NCBI GenBank assembly: GCA_003162695.1
Contig: PMML01000078.1
Coordinates: 1-43,261 of the forward strand
DNA: 43,261 nucleotides
From: Ignavibacteriota bacterium
Lineage (GTDB): Bacteria; Bacteroidota; Ignavibacteria; UBA10030
Reading direction: 5' to 3'
The notes below the pieces were generated by a model. The model worked only from the letters and a program-made list of their open reading frames with translations. It had not been told where the DNA came from and did not search any database. This document shows positions 8,839 to 15,908 of the stretch, one piece after another. A program made the translations under genes and the position numbers. Each line of letters opens with the position of its first letter. Within the stretch, counting starts at the first letter, position 1.

Positions 8839-9258
8839 CTAACTTGATTTTTTCAAACCTGCTTTTGTTGTCATGCTGTCTAATACCCCGATGAGCAGGC
8901 TGGAAAAATTATCAATCGTAATTTTCGATTTTATGATAATAGCGATATTTTCCTCTTCTTTGCATTTTTCCGTCATCTCATCGAACGGATACGCAGTAAC
9001 GATCACGGCCGGTGTTAGTATGTTCTGTTCCCTTATCCATTTGATGATCTCCAGGGCATTATTCCCGGGAAGAAGATAATCAAGCATGAACACATCGAAT
9101 TGTTCTGAAGCGATTTTTATTTTAGCGTATTCGGCATTAATGCAAAGAGTGCATAACGCACCCGCTTTTTTGAGAACCGACTGCAGAAAGATTCTATAGA
9201 CGTAATCATCTTCTACGACAAGAATTTTCTTGCCTTGAAGTGTTGATTGGGCGGGCAT
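8839..9258 (-). CDS. Single-domain response regulator (CheY-like receiver)
   Basis: A 139-residue stand-alone receiver domain with no output domain. Acidic pair in ILVVEDDY (about 17-19), phospho-acceptor Asp in FMLDYLLPG, switch Thr in VIVTAYP and the conserved Lys in IIIKSKI are all present, so it should be phosphorylated normally. The start is ATG 9258, which has an excellent AAGGAG site; the longer open frame to 9360 lacks one. No histidine kinase is nearby, so its partner and output are unknown. It is divergent from rsgA and 53 bp upstream of the CPBP gene. Confidence 0.92.
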   Translation of the reverse strand: MPAQSTLQGKKILVVEDDYVYRIFLQSVLKKAGALCTLCINAEYAKIKIASEQFDVFMLDYLLPGNNALEIIKWIREQNILTPAVIVTAYPFDEMTEKCKEEENIAIIIKSKITIDNFSSLLIGVLDSMTTKAGLKKSS

Positions 9259-9381
9259 AACTCTCTCCTTATTGCCTTCAATATACGTTATACTACGCAA
9301 AACCTTTCTGAAAAACAACCGCTGGAAAAGGCCGCTGCCAGCCTTTGTTGCGTTTAACACTCTACTCTCCTATCTTTCTTT

Positions 9382-10437
9382 ATGTCGACTTTGGAAGAAC
9401 TCGGATGTACTCCGGAAATTCTGCAGCACGCAGAGAAACATATTAAAAAAGGATTCTCACTCGCCCGCGTTGTGGAAGAGCACCGGCAGCGTTACAGCAT
9501 TCAGAATGAACGGTTCGAAATGACCGCCCGCATCGCCGGCCGCATGATGTATCGTGCCAAAAGCCGGAACGATTATCCTGCCGTTGGAGATTGGGTCCTT
9601 GCATCCGGATATGAAAATCGGGAGCAAGCAGTCATTCAGTATATTCTTCCCCGCACAACTCTTCTCGAGCGAAAAGCACCGGGTAAGCGGACGGAAAATC
9701 AAATCATAGCGACAAACATCGATGAAGTTTTTATCGTTCTTCCTCTCGATCAAACGTTCAATCCTGGTAAACTCGAGCGCGCACTCGTTCTTGTCCGGGA
9801 AAGCGGGGCATTGCCTGTGGTTGCGTTGAGCAAAATAGATCTCTGTCCCCCGGAAAAGCTCCCCTCCATTCTTACGGAAGCGCAGACCGCCTGCGGCCGG
9901 ATTCCCCTGATCGCATATTGTGCATTTGATGCCGGCTCACTTCGCGATCTTTGCTTGCTTATCCGGCCAAAAAAAACATATTGCCTCATCGGTCCTTCCG
10001 GGTCCGGAAAATCGACATTGATCAACATTCTCATCGGCAGCGAAATTCTTCCGACCGGCGAGGTTCGCTCCTTCGATGCAAAGGGGCGTCACACGACCTC
10101 GGCCCGGCAGCTTCTTGTCCGAGCCGCCGGAGGAATTTTTATCGATACTCCGGGAATAAGGGAAATCGGTCTCTGGGAGACGGGTTCCGGTCTTCAGGAA
10201 ACCTTCGACGATATCGATCAGCTTGCACAGGAGTGCCGTTTCCGCGACTGCACACATAATCACGAACCGCTGTGCGCCGTTCGGCGTGCCGTCGAAGAGG
10301 GATCGCTTTCCCCCGGCCGGCATGAACATTATCTTCATTTGCAAAAAGAACTGCATCGTCTCGATTCTAAAATCGTTCAGGGAAGAGGGAAAAAGACTTC
10401 CCAAAAGGACAGGAAATCGGCGGGGCGACGATCATAA
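9382..10437 (+). CDS. rsgA: Ribosome small subunit biogenesis GTPase RsgA
   Basis: Circularly permuted GTPase that checks late 30S assembly. The 351-residue protein has an OB-fold N-domain (about 40-105), then GTPase motifs in permuted order: G4 as LSKID (about 150; Ser where NKxD has Asn), G1 GPSGSGKST (about 208), G3 DTPG (about 257). A zinc site follows: CRFRDCTHNHEPLC (about 286-299). The basic C-terminal tail (GRGKKTSQKDRKSAGRRS) fits rRNA contact. The N-terminal extension of about 35 residues is typical of one RsgA subgroup. No ribosome site precedes ATG 9382, so it may be leaderless. Confidence 0.95.
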   Translation: MSTLEELGCTPEILQHAEKHIKKGFSLARVVEEHRQRYSIQNERFEMTARIAGRMMYRAKSRNDYPAVGDWVLASGYENREQAVIQYILPRTTLLERKAPGKRTENQIIATNIDEVFIVLPLDQTFNPGKLERALVLVRESGALPVVALSKIDLCPPEKLPSILTEAQTACGRIPLIAYCAFDAGSLRDLCLLIRPKKTYCLIGPSGSGKSTLINILIGSEILPTGEVRSFDAKGRHTTSARQLLVRAAGGIFIDTPGIREIGLWETGSGLQETFDDIDQLAQECRFRDCTHNHEPLCAVRRAVEEGSLSPGRHEHYLHLQKELHRLDSKIVQGRGKKTSQKDRKSAGRRS

Positions 10438-10441
10438 TTCC

Positions 10442-10469
10442 TTGACTTTACCGACATTTCTGGTACTTT
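10442..10469 (+). promoter_or_regulatory. Possible promoter upstream of the helicase-like gene
   Basis: TTGACT at 10442-10447 and TACTTT at 10464-10469 with 16 bp between. It lies just after the rsgA stop and would start a transcript near 10476, just before the ATG at 10490. The TACTTTG element is also near the Bacteroidota -7 consensus TAnnTTTG but one base short. Sequence match only. Confidence 0.4.
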
Positions 10470-10489
10470 GAAATACGATTCATTTCAGA

Positions 10490-10629
10490 ATGACAGATCT
10501 TTTTGTTGGTATTTGTGCACGAGAAAAAGCACACTTGCGCCGCTCCATTAAAATGGTCTTTATTGCGGCCAAGCCGGGTATGCGTTCGACTCTGCACGTA
10601 GAGATGATTATTTTTCGGAATACGATACG
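10490..10629 (+). other. Possible frameshifted N-terminal extension of the helicase-like gene
   Basis: An ATG at 10490 opens a frame (MTDLFVGICAREKAHLRRSI). At the AAAA run 10550-10553 a one-base backward shift would lead into the frame of the 10630 gene, which is open from 10552 with protein-like content (YCGQAGYAFDSARRDDYFSE). So one lost A could have separated a 46-residue N-terminus from the main gene. The open stretch is short enough to occur by chance. The run is not a classic slippery heptamer, so a sequencing or real deletion is likelier than programmed shifting. Confidence 0.3.
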
Positions 10630-13488
10630 ATGGAGTCGACTTTTGCGGTACTGGCTGAGGCTTTGCACGGTGAAATCGATCAGCTGAATTCCTTGCAGCG
10701 AAACGTTGTTCTGTGTGAAGGGGAGTGTCGAGGAACCTTTGCAGGCTGGACCTATTATCGGTTTGAAGCGCCGGAAGAAATTTTTTTCCGGCCGGTAGAA
10801 CACGCCGTCTTTACCTTCGGTCAAAAACATTCCTTCCAAATTCCAGGGACTATTATAGAAACGGACAATCAATTCGTCACGGTGGCATTGCCGCAAGACT
10901 TCGGTCCGGTCATTCCCGAAATTCGATGTTTGCTGCAATATGAAAACGAAATCCGTCCGATTCTGAACATTCTCTCCGGGCCTGACTGCAAAACCCCCCT
11001 GACATCGTTTCTCTTAAATCCGAATTCATCCGAAAATATGCATTTTGTCGGGTTCGAACAGCCGCACTTTCCGGAAAACACGCCTCCGCATCAATGCGAT
11101 GCGGTAAGGAAAATTTTCGATAACAGAGTGACTATGCTCTGGGGACCGATTTCCTCCGGGAAGACGCATATCGTTGCCCTTGCTGCCGCCAATTACCTTT
11201 TAATGGGAAAAAGCGTTCTTATAGCAGCCCCGGCGAACGATTATATCGATGCTGCATTTTTAAAAACCATATCGCATGGAATATCGCTGGGCCTGCCGAT
11301 GGAAAAAATCGCCTGCCGTTTCGGTCTTCCCTCGGCCGGATTTTTTAAGGAAGTAATGCCGTATTCTTTTTCGCATCAACGAGAGCAGCTGAAAAACGAA
11401 AAAAGGAATATCTTTCAAGAGAGGACGACTCTCCTTCGGACATATTGGAATGTGCGGAAGCAGGAAGCATTGCATGAGGATTTTTATTTGAAGATCCAAT
11501 CCCTTCGAGCTCTTCTGGGTGATGCACGCCGGCAGGCCGAACAAATCGGCGAAGAAATAACGCAGTGGACAGCCGTCATCGGCAGTAAAGGAAATGCATC
11601 TTTTCTTGAGCGCGTCAAATCGGGATTTTCGAACGAAGAGCTGCTCGAGGCACAGCAGAAACTCGCTTCCTGCCAGCAGCGCTTGAAACAAATCCGTTCG
11701 TTCGAACAAACTGTAACGAACGATATTACGGCGGCCGAGCTGGAAGCTCCTATTTCCGCAGAAGAATGGAAGCATTACCGGGAGGCACACAAACGCATCG
11801 ATGAACTCGGCGGTGTCGAGACAGTTACACAAAGTGTCGAACAATTTATTGCCGTCGACGAAAAGGCTCTCCTGGAATCCAAACAGTTGACTGCTGCCAG
11901 CACTGCCGCTCTCTTTACGGATACAGCCCTCCGCGGCCGCCGGTATGATATGATCGTCTTAGAAGAAGCACAGCGTGTTGATATGCCGACGCTTGTTGCG
12001 CTCGCTTCGCTTGCAAAAGAAAAGTTCATTGCTGCCGGCGACCCGTTCCAGGTAGAATCCGACTCGATTACAAACACGAAAGCCGCACAGCGGTGGCTGC
12101 AAACGGATGTTTTTCTTCATGCCGCCAATACAAAAGAACTCCACCGGCTGTTCGATTGGTCGAAAGAAAACCAGCAATGGTCCATCCAGCTCCAAACCCA
12201 TTATGCATCGGCGCCTAAAATATCGGAATTTATGGCTTCTGTTTTATATGACAATACGATCGGCGTTATTCCTCCGGCAAATCCGAAAGGGAAAATTTAT
12301 TTTATCGACACTTCCGGTCTCGGGTCTGCATGCAAACAGTATGCAGGCAAGAAAAGAATATCGCCGTATAATGAACAGCAGACAAAAATCGTTTTGGATT
12401 GTATCATTCATGCGCTTCTGGATGAACATCGATCGGCGGATGAAATCGGCGTCATCGTGCCTTTTGTCGGTCCCACGCTCTATACCAAACTGAAGGCGCG
12501 GATTTTTGGAATGCGCAACATTGAAATCGGCACACCGCAGAGTTTTTGCGACCGCCGAAAACCGGCCATAATTTTCGATACAACGATGGCCGGTGTCGAC
12601 TATACCATGCGCTCTCTCGATGATAAAAAAGTCGGCGAACATAAAATTATCAAGCTTCTAAATACAATACTTTCCTGTGCATCCGAAGATCTTTATATTA
12701 TCGCCGACATGACGCATTTTAGGACCGTGTATAAAGATCGTCTCATCACGCGTCTCTTGATCCTTCTGCAGGCATCTGCAGATGCGCTGCAGCCGTCGTT
12801 TGCAAGCGTAAAGAAAAAATACGACGCACTCGGAATAGAGCAGTATGCCGAACTATTTTCGAACGGGAAAAGGAATATCCATACTCCTCCGCCGGAAAAA
12901 AGCGCTCCCATCGAAGAAGATCATGAGTTGGCGATTCATATGAAAATGATGTCGGCTAAAAAAAGCGGAGGGCAATCGCATCCGCATACCGGAACCGTTG
13001 AAAAGGATACCTACAACGCTGTCTGTCGTTCGCTCGGGTACAGATTTGACATCAACCTCCTTTCGCAATTTATCGGTGGTTCCACGCTCATGAAGAGTTC
13101 ATTTTCCTCTCTCATGGCTGCCCGGCGGCTGCCTTTCTATGCGTGTGAAAATGAAAAAACTTTCCGCAGCGCTCTCGAACAATGGAACCTGCTGCTCTAT
13201 ACATTGACGGGCAATGCAAATCCGGAATCTTCTTTTTTTTCAGAAAAGACACCCGAAGCACGGATCCGATTCGATATCCATCAGATCCATACATTTTTTT
13301 CATCGGACATTGAAATGATTCTGCAGGATGGAAAACAAAAAAGAGCATCCGAAATTTCCCGTATTTTTCAGGAAATGATCGGGAAGAACCAGCCCGGTAC
13401 ACCCGGCGAGTGGTCTGCCGCCTATATCTGTCTGCTTTCGCGCATCGAGACGTATCTTGCATGGATTTCAGAGCAGATTCGCCGCTGA
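10630..13488 (+). CDS. Degenerate superfamily-1 (UPF1/DNA2-like) helicase-like protein
   Basis: A 952-residue protein of unknown role. Helicase motifs in order: Q-motif-like Gln155, Walker A GPISSGKT at 172-179, a coiled insert of roughly 240-400 (long Glu/Lys/Gln helices), TAAST at 421-425, Walker B as IVLEEAQ at 442-448, motif III GDPFQ at 470-474, motif IV LQTHYASAP at about 521, motif V IGTPQSF around 633, and motif VI LLNTILSCAS at 676-685. Compared with UPF1-like enzymes, the arginines of motif IV (QYRMHP) and motif VI (ALTRA) are Ala526 and Cys683, so ATP hydrolysis may be lost or altered. Residues 700-952 match nothing I know. Start ATG 10630 has no ribosome site. Confidence 0.75.
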   Translation: MESTFAVLAEALHGEIDQLNSLQRNVVLCEGECRGTFAGWTYYRFEAPEEIFFRPVEHAVFTFGQKHSFQIPGTIIETDNQFVTVALPQDFGPVIPEIRCLLQYENEIRPILNILSGPDCKTPLTSFLLNPNSSENMHFVGFEQPHFPENTPPHQCDAVRKIFDNRVTMLWGPISSGKTHIVALAAANYLLMGKSVLIAAPANDYIDAAFLKTISHGISLGLPMEKIACRFGLPSAGFFKEVMPYSFSHQREQLKNEKRNIFQERTTLLRTYWNVRKQEALHEDFYLKIQSLRALLGDARRQAEQIGEEITQWTAVIGSKGNASFLERVKSGFSNEELLEAQQKLASCQQRLKQIRSFEQTVTNDITAAELEAPISAEEWKHYREAHKRIDELGGVETVTQSVEQFIAVDEKALLESKQLTAASTAALFTDTALRGRRYDMIVLEEAQRVDMPTLVALASLAKEKFIAAGDPFQVESDSITNTKAAQRWLQTDVFLHAANTKELHRLFDWSKENQQWSIQLQTHYASAPKISEFMASVLYDNTIGVIPPANPKGKIYFIDTSGLGSACKQYAGKKRISPYNEQQTKIVLDCIIHALLDEHRSADEIGVIVPFVGPTLYTKLKARIFGMRNIEIGTPQSFCDRRKPAIIFDTTMAGVDYTMRSLDDKKVGEHKIIKLLNTILSCASEDLYIIADMTHFRTVYKDRLITRLLILLQASADALQPSFASVKKKYDALGIEQYAELFSNGKRNIHTPPPEKSAPIEEDHELAIHMKMMSAKKSGGQSHPHTGTVEKDTYNAVCRSLGYRFDINLLSQFIGGSTLMKSSFSSLMAARRLPFYACENEKTFRSALEQWNLLLYTLTGNANPESSFFSEKTPEARIRFDIHQIHTFFSSDIEMILQDGKQKRASEISRIFQEMIGKNQPGTPGEWSAAYICLLSRIETYLAWISEQIRR

Positions 13489-13586
13489 GGAGTTTTTTCC
13501 TCCGGATTAAAGCAGCCTCGCTTCGTTCTGCTTGAACGACGACCAATCAACGATTATATTCAAGAGTCCAACGAAAGGTATGCTGA

Positions 13587-14900
13587 GTGTCTCTCTGGCA
13601 AATATTGGGCGATAGTCTTGTTGTCGTCTTTTTTGTTTTCCTGAACGGCTTTTTTGTGGCAACCGAATATGCCATCGTAAAAGTACGTTTCACGCAAATT
13701 GAACCGCTGGTAAAACGCGGGAACCGCCGGGCCAAAATCGCTGAAGAGATTCTTTCCCACATGAGCATGTACCTCTCGGCTACACAGCTTGGCGTTACGA
13801 TGACAAGTCTTGCGCTCGGCTGGATCGGCGAACCGCTGGCAGCAAAAATGCTGAGTCCTCTCTTTTATATAATCGGCATGACGCAGATTTCGATGATAAA
13901 GGCTGTATCCTTCGGCATCGCCTTCTCTCTGATTACTGCAGTACATATTATAGTCGGCGAGCAGGCGCCGAAATTCCTCGCTATCCAGAAAGCGGCGCCG
14001 ATTATCCTGACTGTTTCCTATCCTTTCCGGCTGTACTATCTTATCTTCCGTCCGATCATTCTTCTTCTCAATACGGCATCCAACGCTCTTTTGCGCGCTG
14101 TGGGATTGCGCACGACGCTTCATAAAGAAGTGGAACATTCGGAAGAGGAACTTCGGCTTATTCTTGCACAGGACAGGAACGCTTCGACTCTTTCCCGGAT
14201 GATCGTACTGCGTGCAATGGATTTCCGCCAAAAACTTGCGCGGCACGCCATGGTTCCGCGTACCGGCATCGTCGCTTTATCTGCTGAAGCTTCGTGGCAG
14301 GAAAATCTGAAGATTATCCGTGCCAATAAATATTCCCGTTTTCCGGTTTTCAAAGGAGGCATCGATAATATTGTCGGCATCGTCTATACGAAGGATATCT
14401 TTAAACAGGACCTCCATCACCAGACCGGTTTTTCTCTGCAATCCGTCTTGCATGATGCTGTATTTCTTCCGGAGACAGCGTTATTGGAACATGTGCTCTC
14501 GACGATCCTTCAAAAGAAAGTTCATATGATTATTCTTGCCGACGAGTACGGAGGAACGGCCGGACTTATTACTCTGGAAAATGTACTGGAAGAACTTGTC
14601 GGCAATATTCAGGACGAGTACGACCGCGAAGCGCCGGATCTGACAAAAATAAGCGAAAATGAATACTTGATCGACGGCTCGATAACGACAAACGATATCG
14701 AACGGATGTTCGATGTGGAACTCTCGCCGTTCGATATCCGCACAATCGGAGGATTTGCCATCGAACAGCTCGGCCATTTTCCTGTAAAAGGAGAACGTTT
14801 TCGGGCAGGCAATCTGGAAATTATAGTAGAGAAGGTCGTTGAAAATACGGTGTCTTCGGTCCGCGTCAAGCGTCTTCCGCCTCCTTCCGATCAGACATGA
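13587..14900 (+). CDS. CNNM/HlyC/CorC-family membrane protein (DUF21 + CBS pair + CorC_HlyC)
   Basis: A 437-residue inner-membrane protein of the family often labelled hemolysin, related to CNNM/CorC magnesium or cobalt efflux proteins. Domains in order: DUF21 membrane part with about four segments (residues 5-175, starting LVVVFFVFLNGFFVATEYAIV), paired CBS domains (about 210-345, with FPVFKGGIDNIVGIVYTKDI and GGTAGLITLENVLEELVG), and the CorC_HlyC domain (about 360-430, IRTIGGFAIEQLGHFP). GTG at 13587 is the start; AAAGG lies 8 bases upstream, and an ATG at 13580 is out of frame. Its end overlaps the DUF72 gene by four bases. Confidence 0.92.
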   Translation: MSLWQILGDSLVVVFFVFLNGFFVATEYAIVKVRFTQIEPLVKRGNRRAKIAEEILSHMSMYLSATQLGVTMTSLALGWIGEPLAAKMLSPLFYIIGMTQISMIKAVSFGIAFSLITAVHIIVGEQAPKFLAIQKAAPIILTVSYPFRLYYLIFRPIILLLNTASNALLRAVGLRTTLHKEVEHSEEELRLILAQDRNASTLSRMIVLRAMDFRQKLARHAMVPRTGIVALSAEASWQENLKIIRANKYSRFPVFKGGIDNIVGIVYTKDIFKQDLHHQTGFSLQSVLHDAVFLPETALLEHVLSTILQKKVHMIILADEYGGTAGLITLENVLEELVGNIQDEYDREAPDLTKISENEYLIDGSITTNDIERMFDVELSPFDIRTIGGFAIEQLGHFPVKGERFRAGNLEIIVEKVVENTVSSVRVKRLPPPSDQT

Positions 14901-15805
14901 GCAGAGACGAAGAATCCGCACCTGTTTCCGGTCCGGCCGGTGAAATTTTCATCGGGATGGGGGGCTGGGAGATTCCGTCGTTCGGTAATGTCTTTTACCC
15001 GCCGAATGCCGGCCGCGGGTTCCGTAAACTCGAATACTACGCGCAATTTTTCGACCTTGTTGAAGTCAATGCGACCTTTTACACGGTCGCGCTTTCTCCC
15101 GTGCAGGCACAGCGATGGATCGAAGATGTGCAGGCCAATGAACGTTTTCTCTTCACGGTCAAACTGTTCCGCGGATTTACGCATACTTTCGATGCTGCCG
15201 CAAAGGATGCGCTTAAGACTCAATATCTACTTGAATCTCTTGCCGGTGCAAAAAAATTAGGATGCCTGGTTGCGCAATTTCCGGTTTCCTATGCAAGAAC
15301 CAAAGAACATCAGGATTATTTCCTAAAACTTCAGAATGCGTTCGGGGAATTCGGATTATTCATCGAACTGCGGCACCGTTCGTGGGACAACAAGGATTTT
15401 TACGATTTTTGCACGGTGAAAAAACTGCATCTTGTTTCCGTTGATCTTCCAGCTCTTCCCGAATTTATGCCGTTCCAGCCCTCTGTTCGGCAAACAGAAC
15501 GATATTTCCGTATGATGGGAAGAAATGCACAGGGATGGAAATCCGGCGGAAAAAGCGGCCGGTACGATTACGATTATTCAAAAGAAGAATTGGAAAATTT
15601 GTACGATCACATTCTCAGAGAAGAACATCATACGCAGCGGACGTATGTAGTTTTTCATAACGATACGAAGATAAATTCCCTGGTCAATGGTTTGGACTTG
15701 AAACGCCTTTTAAAACCCGGCCGGCGTTTTCCCGCTCCGGAAAACTTACTGTTAAAATTTCCCCAGCTGCGGGAATTTTGCACAGCAGTGAACTGCAAAC
15801 TGTAA
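14897..15805 (+). CDS. DUF72 family protein
   Basis: A 302-residue predicted TIM-barrel protein of the DUF72 (YecE-like) family, molecular function unknown. Family features: IFIGMGGWEIPSF near the start, LEYYAQFFDLVEVNATFY, FIELRHRSW, and the C-terminal TYVVFHNDTKINSLVNGLDLKRLL. The ATG at 14897 overlaps the upstream stop (ATGA), so it is co-translated with the CNNM-like gene. The last codons (CTAVNCKL) and the stop lie inside the 7-mer part of repeat copy B, which means the dispersed element supplies the protein's C-terminus. Confidence 0.9.
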   Translation: MSRDEESAPVSGPAGEIFIGMGGWEIPSFGNVFYPPNAGRGFRKLEYYAQFFDLVEVNATFYTVALSPVQAQRWIEDVQANERFLFTVKLFRGFTHTFDAAAKDALKTQYLLESLAGAKKLGCLVAQFPVSYARTKEHQDYFLKLQNAFGEFGLFIELRHRSWDNKDFYDFCTVKKLHLVSVDLPALPEFMPFQPSVRQTERYFRMMGRNAQGWKSGGKSGRYDYDYSKEELENLYDHILREEHHTQRTYVVFHNDTKINSLVNGLDLKRLLKPGRRFPAPENLLLKFPQLREFCTAVNCKL

Positions 15806-15908
15806 ACGGTGAACAAAAACCACTAAACAGTAAAACTAAAGAACTGAATAACCGAATAACCAATCAACGTTGAACCTCAACACTTTGAACCTCAGCACGT
15901 CGAACCGA
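15785..15908 (+). repeat. Composite dispersed repeat, copy B
   Basis: Fills the gap between converging DUF72 and priA, down to the priA stop codon at 15909. Order on the plus strand: 7-mers at 15785-15840 (cagtgaa, ctgcaaa, ctgtaaa, cggtgaa, then cactaaa, cagtaaa), 8-mers at 15841-15868 (gaactgaa, taaccgaa, taaccaat), 15-mers at 15869-15883 (gttgaacctcaacac), 15884-15898 (tttgaacctcagcac) and a partial unit to 15906. The conserved hairpin block is missing in this copy. Confidence 0.8.

Noticed and set aside
9259-9360. Longer N-terminus for the response regulator
   Set aside because: Receiver domains begin close to the acidic pair; ATG 9258 has an ideal AAGGAG site, and the upstream part is the rsgA-facing gap.
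10630-13488. Complete defence system around the helicase-like gene
   Set aside because: No nuclease, methylase or other effector gene is adjacent; the neighbours are housekeeping rsgA and a CNNM-like transporter.
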